Shown here: positions 45,701 through 56,856 of the stretch, one piece after another
Layout: each line of letters begins with the position of its first letter
How positions within the stretch are numbered: the first letter of the stretch is position 1
Origin: Alectoria sarmentosa
Lineage: Eukaryota > Ascomycota > Lecanoromycetes > Lecanorales > Parmeliaceae
Reading direction: 5' to 3'
Assembly (NCBI GenBank): GCA_009733775.1
Contig: WOGZ01000020.1
Location: 124,001 to 188,000 of the forward strand
Length of the DNA stretch: 64,000 bases
Position numbers and translations under genes: made by a program
Notes under the pieces: model-generated
Seen by the model: only the letters and a program-made list of their open reading frames with translations
Told to the model about the DNA's origin: nothing
Databases searched by the model: none

Positions 45701-47563
45701 TGGAGATGGAAATTTGTACAGTGGTACATAGGATTTTGGAGTTGGATTATCTCTCTTTGATCATTCAGCGTGCGCTTGGGGATTTTTTTTGGTAATGGAT
45801 TTATTACATATCTGGTCGAGGAGGGTAAAAGTCACAAACGACAATCTCAGTAGTAAATAAAAGGCTCTTTGTTGTCGAGGTGTTGAACGATGGATTGTAG
45901 AGAGGGCAAAGTTGCGATTTCTCGCAGGCTCCAAGGTGCGTTTTAATTCATCTCTCCCAGTCAGTCAGTCACAAAGAGGGCGTCTGGGCTTTCACACTAA
46001 CTAAGTACTCAGCCCTAGAGTAGGGGCTAGTAAAACGTGCACAGAGTTCTTCATACTGTAGTCCAATGAACCCTCCGTCTCCCACATAAGCCACGCTCTC
46101 CAACCTTATTTGCGAGCTCTACCTTACTCAATCTTGATACTCGGCCGGCCGAGACTCCTCCTGCCCAAAGACGTTGTCTAGGTACTTATCTAATCAGTTG
46201 GGTACAGTACATTTGGTCCCTTCCTACTGTACACAACACGCCACAAAGCCTCGGGCTCGGCTTCCTTGCCCCGCTATGACCCTCTTTTTTTTTTTTAATC
46301 ACGAATGGGGACGGCGTGGTGGACCCTTTTTACCGTCTCTGCGACCTCTGCTTTCGCTGATGCTGCGTGCGATGGGCTGAAGATCGGCGGACGGGAACGC
46401 ATCGAGCGCGTGTGGAGGATGCAACGTCGTGAATGGCGATCACGGTGTGACTTGTGTTCCTCTTGGGTTCTTTTTGACGCCTAGGGGATCCTTTAGAGAA
46501 AGACTCGAGGTGGATGTGAAGTGGCCAGCCCAAGCTGAGCTGTGGAAATGCCTCGAGTCCTTTTTTTTTTTTTTTTAAAAGTGAACTTTGAGCTAGTGCC
46601 GTGTGTGTGCCATTCATCATCTCTTTTAGGCCGTTGCTCAGTTGCCACGAGCGGTTCCGATTGGGATTCCCAGATTATTGAACTTGGCCGTAAAGGGCGC
46701 TGTCAGCCTCTAAGATTGTAGACCTTGTGTTTGGTATGAAAAGGAAAAAGACGACGACGGTGGCTGACCCCTGCAGACCGATTATTTGGGAGCGAACCCG
46801 TTGGAAACGCTCGGTTCCCCGCATTCGATCTTGAGGTCGTTTCGCCCATTGGGGGCCGTCCGCTGTTATCGGGGTCAAAGCTCAGGTGCTAGATGCAGCT
46901 AGAAGGTAGGTCGAAGACCGCTAGAAGGCAGCTAGAATGACTGACCTTCTAGGCCATCTCCACATGGAGACATGGTCAAAAGCAAATGCACATGTCTGCA
47001 GGTACTACTCGGTAGCTGAATCTTGGAGTCCTGCCTCTCGGCGTTTTTGGTTTTTGGATTTTGTTTTTCTCGTCAACCCGGACAAGTTAGCTAGATACGG
47101 AAGTGGGAAAGCCCCCAGGTTTGCGCAAGCCTCGCGCGCCTATCAATACCGGGCAATCCTGGAGGATATAAGGCACCACTCTGCAGCATGAAGGTTTCAT
47201 TAATTTCCCCCGGCTTTGAGCAAGGGCTTTCCCCCACAAAGTAGATCAGGGGTCCCACATGCTTCGGGACCTTTGGCTCTGGACAATGCGTGGCCCTGGC
47301 ACTTACATTGACGCTTGCATCTCGGGCATCCGACTAAGGAGAAAAAAAAGTTGCTCGCTGGGGATCCAACAACGAGATCGACTGCTTCGAGCCTTCTGGA
47401 CGGTACATTTAAACTCAGGGCAGGCCTCCTGCGTTGAGCCATTTCGCTCGCCTCGTCGTGTGCAGCTGTGCCTTCACACGAAGGCAGCCCACTGCATCAA
47501 GAGGGATTGATCGCGAGGGGGACGTATTGATACCGCAATCGACCTGCTGATACGACCCTCGTC
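42781..47563. other. 4.8 kb gene-poor region with many simple repeats
   Basis: I cannot support any gene. Simple sequence includes a CT-rich run near 44190-44225, C-runs near 45126, a (CCT)n run at 45256-45272 and (GAGC)n at about 45480-45500. There is a G-run near 45570 and T-runs at 46285-46296 and 46559-46576. Short open frames have no signal peptide or domain pattern that repeats in both exons and flanks. No tRNA or rRNA seen. Confidence 0.45.
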
Positions 47564-48902
47564 ATGGAATCCGGGACCCCCCTTCAGAGCAGGGCCAACA
47601 GGGATGGTGATCTCTTTGCAACCGGCGTCATCATGGCTATCCTGGCTACCACGGCCGTGATCCTCCGCATGGGCTGCAAGCGGCATCTGAAAAATCCAGT
47701 CTCAGCGGATGATTATCTGATCTTTCTGTCTCTTGTGGGTCGATACGAGCAATGGTCACCCGATGTCTCGCACAAGTGCTGATCTTGCGCCCAGGTCCTG
47801 GCGTTGGGCCTCTGTGCAATGTTGATCCTCTGTTAGTCTCATCGAATTGCCATCACATACATATGCTGAGCTGACCACTCCGCGTGAAGGCGCCCATTAT
47901 GGATCCGGCAGACACATATATGAGCTGGACTTTGGTGCCATCACCTATTTCCTGAAAGTACGGAATGTGCTCTGATCGATGGGAATGGTTCCTGCTGACC
48001 GAGCTGCGTCTTCAAAGGTCCAATGGGCATTCGAATTCGTCTATTCAATTGCCGTCACAACCGTCAAGCTCTCGGTCCTGCTATTCTATCACCGCATGTT
48101 CCCGAATGCAGCCACAACCCTCAAATTCAGAGTCGGCCTCTATACCCTCGCTGTCGTGAGCGTCATTTTGGGGCTCGGCACCTTCATCGCCTGTATTTTC
48201 GAGTGCGATCTGACCTCTCTGTACTGGGACCGGACGAGCTATGGCCTGTGTATCGACATGAAGGCTTTCTTGCTATCCACGGCTATACTGAATCTCTTCA
48301 CGGATATTGCGATATTGATACTGCCGATATCAGTGGTTTGGAAGCTTCAGATTAAAAAGTCTCAGAAGGTTGCTATATCGGGAATCTTTCTTTTGGGAGG
48401 CTTGTACGTTATCGCTCCACCTCCAACCACTGGAAATTGCTGACGGTTCGTCTTTGTGCTTGTAGCGTCTGTTTATCAAGTATCGTCCGCACCTGCTTCA
48501 TGGGAAAAGTCATCATCGATGATCCAACATGTATGTTTCCTTTCCATCGAGTCTTCAATCCTCGGATCGTTTCTGTCTCTCTGACCGGCTTTTGGAACCA
48601 CAGGGACGGCCGTCGACGCAGACATCTGGTCCACAATCGAGCCAAGTATCGCCATCGTTAGCGCCTGCCTCCCCATGATGGGGCCACTACTGAAGGGCAT
48701 GCTCCCGTCACGGCTTCGAAACGTGAAGAGTCCCTTCAGGTCTATCTCATCGTTTGGGAGTTCTATTGGTCGCCAGAAAGAGAAGAATAAAGACGTACCG
48801 TTGGTTGAGGGGCACGGTGGGGGGTTCGATAGGCCAGATGACTCGGCCGCGGCAAGTAAGAGGAATATGTCCGTGGATGTGTATCCGCTTGAAGCCGTCT
48901 GA
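47564..48902 (+). CDS. Fungal rhodopsin-domain (seven-helix) integral membrane protein
   Basis: Plasma-membrane-type protein of the fungal rhodopsin-domain family, often found near CFEM receptors. Six exons: 47564-47734, 47795-47831, 47890-47957, 48018-48403, 48466-48530 and 48604-48902; introns of 52-73 bp; phases close to 341 residues. Helix and loop hallmarks appear in order: ILRMGCKRHLKNPVSADDYLIFLSLV, VLALGLCAMLILCAHYGSGRHI, VQWAFEFVYSIAVTTVKLSVLLFYHRMFP (quoted here only as order of helices 1-3), then FECD, YGLCIDMKAFL, LFTDIAILILPISVVWKLQ, VCLSSIVRTCF, DADIWSTIEPSIAIVSACLPMM. No retinal-binding Lys pattern is visible, and the soluble tail is short and Ser-rich. Not a proven photoreceptor. 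Confidence 0.85.
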
Positions 48903-49926
48903 TATGAATGATCCTGGTTGGATGATGGTCTTGGGCTGGATGGCGGGGTTATTGCGAGGAGTGCTGGGTGTCCTTCTCGTCTGCTGCTTGGCGTATGGAC
49001 GTCTAGGTGGGTCCATGATGTGGAAGATAGCATGTAAATATTCAATTCTTGATGATAGCTAGGCAACGTTAGGTTGGCCGCCCCTCCATTGATTAGGTAG
49101 TAGAGGATGTCAGAAATGTGTCCCGGCCTCCACCTCCCTCCTCCCTACCTTCAGCGTACTGTAGAGAGAAACGGCCGCTTTGACGCCTTAGGGACGCGGG
49201 TTGGGAGTCGCGTAAGCCTGCATTAATGCGGCACGATTGCGGCTCACGACAGGAAGCTGCCGGTCGTCATTACACATCATTAGGTAGGTACGTCCTTTCC
49301 AACGTCCGTCTGTCTGACCGGCCCCCCCCACCCCCCCCCCTCCTTTTGCCGACTTCTTAGTAAGATCCAAGTGTGAAGCCCCCCCCTGCCTTCAGAGCGT
49401 TTCTCTACGGAAAAGCAAAAAATGGGCGGACGATGACACGACAGATTAACCTATCTTTTGGAAAAAAACACAATAGCCCCATTCATTCATTACTGGAGGG
49501 GTTTTTTGTGTGTGTTTTCTTTCACGAGATCTTGATGGTGGAGGGGTTTTTTTTTTTTTTTTTTTTTTTTATGAGGAAGGGGGGGGGGGGGGGGGGGGGG
49601 GGTCCGTTGCGGACGAGCGTAGAAGATGCGGGATACCTAGATGGGACACGGTCTTGTCCTCATCAATGTTTTCCTGTATCGTTCTTTCGATCCTACTTAT
49701 GCTACGGGTTGGTTATGATTTTTTTTATCACGTCATGAGTAAAAATGTTTACTTTCGGACAAGTCGGGAGGTCCTGCCTGTGTTGGGCGATTGATATTCG
49801 CGAAGTTACTACTACTGTTCTATCTCTCTCTCTCTCTTTTCCCCATCGATCTGCTCTCGTGAACCCTCTCAAGCTCATCCTGCAGTGATGTAGCCTCACC
49901 ATATCCAAACCTTAATCCCACGCTGT
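48903..49926. other. 1 kb gene-free region with long homopolymers
   Basis: Holds C-runs near 49322-49342, a T-run (49547-49570) and a G-run (49579-49602), plus a CT repeat near 49823-49838. No coding pattern. Confidence 0.45.
49547..49602. repeat. Adjacent T24 and G24 homopolymer tracts
   Basis: A run of about 24 T is followed, after ATGAGGAA, by about 24 G. A tract of G this long can form quadruplex structure on the plus strand and is also a common site of sequencing or assembly error, so exact length is unsure. Confidence 0.85.
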
Positions 49927-50227
49927 TCACAACAGTATGCTATGCGCTCTTCTCCCGATCTTCCAACCCGCTTCCATGTATAGGCCATCCCTTGTATCTA
50001 TCTTTGTGCCCCCCCCGTCGTAATGCTGTAGTGATCCACCAGAAGTATAGTGGTCAGCCCCGCGCATCGATTCGTCCGCTGCTGATGTTTAGAGATAATC
50101 ACCGGACGACGAAGGGCGGATATGGAAAGATGTACATACTCTGGTTTCTGTTCCCGGAACCGTGGCAGACGGCGCACACGAAGCCCCCGTTGATGCCGGT
50201 GCCTCGGCACATTTGACAGACGGTCAT
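49927..50227 (-). CDS. Small CxxCxGxG zinc-finger protein (DnaJ cysteine-rich type)
   Basis: Two exons, 50227-50140 and 50081-49927 (or 50078), make a protein of 79-80 residues. The first exon encodes MTVCQMCRGTGINGGFVCAV and then CHGSG: two CxxCxGxG knuckles 13 residues apart, as in the zinc-binding region of DnaJ-type co-chaperones and BSD2-like proteins. The donor GTATGT is strong. The acceptor is a CAGCAG pair, so both isoforms stay in frame and differ by one Ala. The rest is hydrophilic without domain. A G8 run near 50013 encodes Gly-Gly-Gly and makes the downstream frame sensitive to sequencing error. No J-domain is present. Probably a small zinc-binding chaperone-like protein; function unproven. 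Confidence 0.5.
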
Positions 50228-51035
50228 GGTGTGGAGAGGTTGCGAGGTTTTTGTGGGTCTTTGGATTTGGTATCTGGGGTCGTTTTTCTTGTTGTGCCAA
50301 TCTTAGGTCCAACCGGAGGACCTCGGAGCACTGCCCTAATAAGTAAATCAAAATGCCATTCCCGCATTCGAGAAAAGAGCAATGCAGCGAAAATTAGAGT
50401 ATAAGCGCGCTGGCGGGATAAGCGATGCAACAAATGAGAGATAACCTACGACTCTGCTACACTATGCGAAGATATTGAAAGGGAACATAGTAAGCGAGCG
50501 AGCGTGCAGAGGCACACCAAAGCTTCTGCGGAGTCCTCACATCTGAACCTTACTCGGAAACGCGAGCGCAACAAACCATCTATTTATTGACGAAAGTCTC
50601 AAAGCGATACGATCGGCGGCATTGAACTTGAAAGAGTCTTGTCGGCTGACAGACGTGGAAAAAGTAGCTCGCCATACAGAAGTGCTTTCTGATCCTCAAA
50701 GAGGGTTCTTCCAACACCTTGGGTGCCAGGATACAGAGGGAAAAGAGCAAACGATCATTGCAAGTATGTTGAATACTCAAAAATGTTCGCGAAGTGTTGT
50801 GCCGCCGGGGATTATTGTTCTGCGCCTTGGTATTGAAACCAATATACATGCAATGGATGACTAGAGAAGGTCCCATGGATTCTAATCCAAGCGCTAGTGG
50901 AAAAGCTCCTCGCCTTCCTCGGGGAGGTTGGAAGCCATTACCAGGAAGGTAAAGGCTTTTGACAGTTAAGTACCGCACACACCTACCCATCTGTTTTCTG
51001 AGACTTATCTCAATTGTACTTATGTAGGATAATTA
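50228..51035. other. Intergenic, no gene seen
   Basis: About 0.8 kb. It holds the 3' end of the permease transcript and promoter sequence for the zinc-finger gene. Open frames of about 80-136 codons here have no recognisable family. Confidence 0.4.
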
Positions 51036-53092
51036 TCAGTGCTCGAATTCCACAACCGGACCTTGGTACACTTTCCTGGCGTGCACTATGTACCAGGCAA
51101 TGCTGAACAGGACTGTCCCTCCAAACACCAAACACGCGTAGTTCATTGAAGCCGGTCCAACCGGTAGCGCAGGTGGCCAAAATGCGAACAGGAACACGAT
51201 GATCATATAGGCTACTGCGACGCTGTTGACCAAGATTCCAACTACATGGGGCATCTTGAAGGGTCCCCAGATCAAAGTTGAGTTTGGTGCATTGATGATC
51301 GTGGACGCGATCGAAGACTCAGAGGCAGGGTGAATGGACCCCGTGGTACGCCGCCACAGCAAAAGAATGGTTGCTACGAGGTAAGAGGCGTAGAGAGCTA
51401 CAACCGTGATGGAGATGATGTCGTTGAATGCAACTGAGGAACCGATGCCGATGAGGGCAAGGAGGGCGGATATTGTAGTCGTTATTCCAACAGCAGTCAC
51501 TGGAATGGAAGTCCGGCGATCGACCTGAAGAATATCTCATTTAGTATATGATGACATTCAACTTGCACCCGGTGGAAACCCAGGTCACTAAGCATTTCTT
51601 ACTCACCTCACTAATTTTCTGCCAAAATGGTAATCCTCGATCGCGCGCAAAAGACCAGAACATTCGAGAAGACGATGCCAGAAGACCGACCGTTGACGAG
51701 ATTCCGAGTACCAGGACGATGGAAGCCATGATCGCCGTGCCCGGGACAGACTTTGTCGCATCGAGAAAAACCTGAATGAACGGAAAGCCCAATGACGTTT
51801 GCAACACGGTCGTAGGCACTAGTGATGGGTCTCCGAGGCAAAACAAGACCGCTATCAGCATTGCAAACCCGAGAGCTCCATTTATGCCAACGCTAAAGAG
51901 AATCACTCGTGGTATGACCACTGCAGCGTCTCTAATCTCTTCAGCCAGGTGTACTGCCGAATCAGCCCCAACGAACGCATACACTGCCCCAACGAGACCA
52001 ATAAAGAAAGAGTAAGCTTGTGTATCCCAGCCACCAGCATTGAGGAACGTCTTGAATACATCTCGGGCGCTGGCATGAGGCGCGAGATGCGTCAGTGGAA
52101 TCAGGATCGCAAAGAAGCCTACGATATGGAGAACTAAAACGAGGCTTTCGAACTTGGCTAGTGAAGTACTAGCAACACTGTTGATGAGGACTGCAAAGGC
52201 CAAAACCGCCCAGGCCAAGAGCGTATTCTGCCACCCTTTAGGAGTGTGGCTTGGATTGCAAAGTACGATGAGTCCCTGAATAAATATACCGGCATTGAAT
52301 GCGCCGGAAGCACAAGCTGCCTGCCAACCAGTTATTGTTAACCAGCCTAGACCTGGTTAGCTCTCTTGACCCAAAGTCATGACGACGGAGTATAAAGACC
52401 CGTGATGTAGCTGGCAAACTTTTGACAGGATCCGGGTGCTAGCATCGAGACCCAGTGGTATTGACCGCCAGAGGTAGGTGCCCTTTGGCCAAATCAAGTC
52501 AGTGTCTGTATGCTGCAAGTGAGGGATATGCACTTGCATTGATGCCAGCTCAGAAAGGCAAAGGTATGTACACAGCATACCAAACCAAACCACCAGGAAG
52601 CCGTAAATTGCCCCAGCAGGCCCACCGCTTTCAACCAGATTAACTAGAGCACAAGGCTTACCCCTTCGTCAAGTTTGGCAGCACACTTAGCGTATAGAAT
52701 CTGAAAGGTCCTGCAAACAAGTCAGCTATGCTCTGTTTGTCGGAGTCGTCGCGGCGAACTCACAAAAGGGTCCCTTCCCAGGTAACGAGTACTGTGCAAC
52801 TGAAACCTAGCAGGGACACAAATCCGAAGTTGCGCTGAGAAAGATCAGCGTATTCCGAAATCTCAACCACAAGAATACCAAGTATCTTCAAGTCCCTGAG
52901 TGAAATAATACTACTCATCACAGGGACACCTCACTTCAACAGAGAGACAGCAAAAGCTCGAGCACCTACCTTTAATACGGGTTTCTTCCCTAGACGTGTC
53001 AGTTGGCTTGCATCTCGGTCCCAAGGGCCGGGAGCGTCCTCGTGAGAGGCCTTCATTGGTGATTTGCTATGGAGTTCGCAGTCGATATCCAT
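51036..53092 (-). CDS. Amino-acid/choline-type permease (APC superfamily)
   Basis: Twelve-helix transporter of the fungal GABA/choline/amino-acid permease group. Seven exons: 53092-52970, 52834-52764, 52700-52662, 52627-52538, 52482-52400, 52346-51607 and 51524-51036; phases close to 544 residues. Conserved blocks: start MDIDCELHSKSPMK, LLGFSCTVLVTWEGTLL, GGPAGAIYGFLVVWFGMLC, SELASMAPTSGGQYHWVSML, GWLTITGWQ, FVGADSAVHLAEEI, SSTVGLLASSSRMFWSFARD and VDRRTSIPVTA. The intron between exons 4 and 5 uses a GC donor (AT|GCAAGT), completing the Met of the conserved SM-APTSGGQYHW. The transported molecule (GABA, choline, or another amine) is not set by sequence. The gene lacks neighbours in its pathway. 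Confidence 0.9.
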
Positions 53093-53969
53093 TGTGCGCT
53101 GGGTCAAACAGAGCGCGCAATCGCTAGAATGGAAGCAGGAAGGCTAGAGCGGATTTTTGGAGAAGACGAAGCAAAGGAAGGCCAGAAAAGAGTCCATATA
53201 AGTACGGAGCGGTTCTGATATGAATCCCATGAACCTTAGTGTTTTTTCCTAAAAATCATACTAATGATGATATGTCAACTTACTGTGGGACAGGCATCAA
53301 GGAGAGCGGTGCCCACTCCCATTGCCAGCTAAGAATACATATCATCGTCGAATATAGGACCTTTCTATGCCGTATTTACGATCAACAAGTCTCAGACGGA
53401 TCCAACCGCTGTTGACCCTGCATGGAAGCGTAAAATAAAGTCTCATAGAGATAGAAATTACTCAAGATAGTGTATAGAGAATCGTAATCAATCATGAATT
53501 TTTGGTCCAGAAGCGTAATCATGATTACGATCTGATTCCATAATCTGATCCTCAGTGTGAAGGATTTTCTTCGACAGTTAAATTGATTAGTCAAACTTGT
53601 GTACTAGCATTAATACTTGTATCGAAAAATGGGCTACACGTATGGAATCCCTATGTGAATCGCGTACGCGTAAATTAGGAAAAGTTTTGCTTCAGCTACT
53701 GGAAACCCCTTCATTGCTCGGCACCGGTGGGAAGAAACACCGAATGTGATTCTGGTAGGATTGAACTGTCCAATGTGAAAATGTATTTTTCCACCCGCTC
53801 TTTCAGCGAGACCTTTGTCGCTTGAATATTGCCTCCCATGGACCCGAATTTCGGGTTCAACGCAGGTAGTCGGCTGATTGTCATCGTATAGCCTTTGAGG
53901 ATATCAACATACCACGATCATGGCTGTTGCAACAGACCAAGATTACATAATGACGATCACGGAAACAGT
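53093..53969. other. Intergenic, A/T-rich
   Basis: About 0.9 kb, A/T-rich, with a 16 bp palindrome CGTAATCATGATTACG near 53511-53527. No gene supported. Confidence 0.4.
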
Positions 53970-54580
53970 TCAATTCTCATTATTTTCTTCACCCCAAAGC
54001 GATAGATTTATACCACTATCGAATACCATCCCGGGCAGAACGAAGACGACGATCAGTGTTCCGTCGCTTGTTTTGATGTTGCCTCCTTCCACGAAACCAA
54101 TCTTCTGCGCTACTCGAATGCTCCGCTGATTCCTAGTCCCAGGCCACGATACAATCTCCTTGACGCCCAGCTCCTCTCTAGCCAGCCTCAAGAGCTCTTC
54201 TCCTGCTTCGGCCGCGTAACCTTGGCCCATGAATGGCTCCAGTATACACCATCCCATGTCTGGCGGCGTGGATGCCGCTCGCTGTGCTAACGACACTGCT
54301 CCCATCAGTGGCCCAGACTTGGGGCCCTTCCGCAGAAGGTAATAGATATCCGTGTCTGGGACCCGCCCATCACAGGCAGATGGCGAGAGGCGGGTAGCAA
54401 AGTTGAGAGCATCGAATTGCGCAGGCGTTCGGACCCCGTAATCGCCCATGTTGATATGTGCGGTGGGACTGTTCATTGCTGCTAGCAGGCAGTCATAGTG
54501 CGTCTCGGAATAGTCAAACAGTTCGAGAGTTAAACGCTTTGTGTAGAGGAAAGGAGGCAGGGACGCTTTAAGAGAGGCCA
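53970..54580 (-). CDS. GNAT (RimJ/RimL-type) N-acetyltransferase
   Basis: Acetyl-CoA dependent N-acetyltransferase of the GNAT fold. From Met at 54580 the protein (202 residues) opens MASLKASLPPFLYTKRLTLE, the usual start of the RimJ/L-like group, then FDYSETHYDCLLAAMNSPTA, the acceptor-site part PDMGWCILEPFMGQGYAAEA (motif A; acetyl-CoA pyrophosphate loop Q-G-Y-A) and NQRSIRVAQKIGFVEGG (motif B). The same frame is open upstream to another ATG at 54716, which would add 45 residues without known domain; the downstream start is chosen because it fits the family. Substrate could be a protein N-terminus or a small amine. No neighbour hints. Confidence 0.75.
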
Positions 54581-54716
54581 TTGGAATGTCGTAGGAGATT
54601 GCGTTGGGAAGAAAAAGAGTCCGCTTGAACGCTTTGACAATTAGGGCAAAACAGCGCTGGTAAGCTGCTGAATCAGTGCGTGGCCCAGACTCAAGGCACA
54701 AAAATGTTTCGAGCAT

Positions 54717-56003
54717 TGAAGTTACAGTATTGTTTCAGGTATCATATCATTAGTACCTGACGGACGGGAGGGCGACGAAAAATGCCAAGACATTCCAACT
54801 GGTTTTGAAAACGCTAAAACACCCGGATTATTTCGGAGCCCAAGGAAGCGTACATTTTGCGGAGACCCATACATGCGCTAATAAGAAGTCCTACACTTCC
54901 ACACCCCCCCAATTTGCAATTATACCACTCAGGTCAGGCGTCCTTCCCCCTCCTTTTTCTTCAGTCCCTAGTGAGTATACGACGAGTATTGGTGCTCCTG
55001 GCGATTTATCAAACACATTCGGAGATGAGACGACCGACTGTTGCTAGTGACGCAGGTTGTGCGAATTACTAACATGGAGGAACCTCTTCGAAATGATGAG
55101 CCATCATTATCGAACATGTTAATAAGCTCATTGTGAAGTAATTGATTACAAGATTCGACAGAAGCATTTTCTCCAAATGGGCTAGGTCTTACGGCGAACG
55201 ACCCCTCCACACTTCTTCTCATACACAAACGCCCCAAGGTTTCCTCCGAGGACTTCTTTCCCACAGCGCAAGCAACTTCTGCACCTGAAATTTACGTTGA
55301 AGTCGGTCAATTCAGCCCATCATCGTTGACACACCAATGCGCCGAGTCTTGAGAGCTCATGGGCTTCAACTCGTCCCGAAAAGTCACCCCAAAGCAGAAA
55401 ACTCAACGACAAATTTCTCTCGTCTCAATAATCTGACAACTCTCTACCACATTTCGATGATTCTTGCGCCGTTGAAATCCCGCATTTTGGTCTCTAGTTT
55501 TGATTACATGGTAATCTGGCCTTTTGAATGCCATTGAATACATTCTTCGAATTGCGAAACCAGTACCTTTCAAAAGGTGGCCGATCCACTACGCTAACCA
55601 TTACCCTATGTGGTTAAGCGAACGAAGCATTTTCCTATTCGGGCTTTGGAATTTAACGAAAAATTACTAAACCTTCATACAGAAGAAAGACTATTATTTA
55701 GAGAGTGACTGTGCAGTGGGAGGGTGACTGTTCGGAGTCAAGTTGAGCTGCAAGTTTGCAGATTATGCATCGAATATGCACCCAGTCAGCGACTCCCCTC
55801 GCTGACAAAGCAATGTGACGTATTTTCTATGACAATCCTATATAAATACGACCCGCATCGGTATGATATCTTGCTTTCCAAGTGAGATGAGGCCTTTCTC
55901 ACGAGGAGCATAAATTGGAAAGGACAAACGCGAAATCTCTGCAGATATAAGTACCTCGTCAAGGACTTCCAGCCCGCCAGCTTCCATCAACCTCTCTACA
56001 ACC
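54717..56003. other. Intergenic with weak Cys-rich frame and tRNA-like segment
   Basis: 1.3 kb. On the minus strand about 55190-55390 could encode a short peptide ending CRSCLRCGKEVLGG and KKCGGVVRRKT if one GTGTGT..TTTCAG intron is removed; support is weak. A D-arm-like sequence occurs near 55560-55640 (see findings). The TATA box of the hydrolase gene lies at 55841-55848. Confidence 0.35.
55841..55848 (+). promoter_or_regulatory. TATA box of the alpha/beta hydrolase gene
   Basis: TATAAATA at 163 bp before the start codon at 56004, in a region of short pyrimidine-rich leader sequence. Match to the TATA consensus is exact; no transcript start is known. Confidence 0.45.
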
Positions 56004-56856
56004 ATGGCAGCCTCTTCCGCATCTCCACCGTATTCTCAACCTGTTGTTGTGCTTGTCCCGGGCGCCTGGCACTTGCCCCTTCATTATTCTTCCGTTCTCC
56101 AACGCCTGAACCAAGAAGGCTTCATCGCAATCTCGGAACGCAACCCAAGTTGCGATTGTACCAACCCGTACGACACAAGCACGGCCAGCGATGCAGAAGC
56201 TATTCGGAAGGTCATTTTATCCCAAGTCGAAAGCGGGCATGAGGTTGTGGTAGCCATGCATTCATACGGGGGCTGCCCTGGCGCAGCCGCTGCCCAAGGA
56301 CTGAGCAAGAGGGAAAGACAAGCCGCTGGGAAGCCAGGCGGGGTCGTCGGGCTGATATTCATCTGCGCCTTTATCGCAAATGAAGGTGACTCACTCATCA
56401 GCAAGTTGCCCGGGGGTGTTCCTCTTGACTGGATGATGTTACGTGTAAGTCAATCTCGACGCTTCGAAATGGATAGTAATTGAACCAGAAATGTACTAGC
56501 CTGACGGACAATTTTTTCCTGACGATCCGGAAACCCATTTTTACGAAGACATACCCTCTCAGAAACGCTCGGTAGCAATCAGTGAGCTGCGCCTTCAGTC
56601 GAACGCGTCCATGGATACCCCTAGCCCTCATCCAGCCTGGAGAGACTCTGTGTTCAACGGCCGAAGATCTTATCTGTACTGTCTCCGAGACAAAGCAATT
56701 CCATTTGCTGCGCAGCAGATGATGGTTGAGACAAGTGGAGTCGATTGGAATGTTGGAACATTTGACTGTGCTCACAGCCCTTTCCTGAGTCATACGGCAG
56801 AGCTGAGTGCGTGGATTGCGGAGCAGGTGCGCTCGTTCATTGCTATCGTTGACTAG
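56004..56856 (+). CDS. Alpha/beta-hydrolase-fold protein
   Basis: Small alpha/beta hydrolase of 265 residues in two exons, 56004-56444 and 56500-56856; intron 55 bp, phase 0. It opens with the strand and oxyanion part VVVLVPGAWHLPLHY. The nucleophile elbow is AMHSYGG (Ser87), and the catalytic His is in FDCAHSPFL (His239). An acidic residue in CLRDKAIP (Asp211) is a good candidate for the third member. Proteins of this type with the VPGAWH opening include plant methyl-ester hydrolases and many fungal esterases of unknown substrate. No signal peptide, so probably cytosolic. Identity of the fold is firm; the reaction is open. Confidence 0.85.

Noticed and set aside
53505..53530. 16 bp palindrome CGTAATCATGATTACG as an operator
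   Set aside because: No known fungal regulator with this site and no gene start close by; likely chance in A/T-rich sequence.
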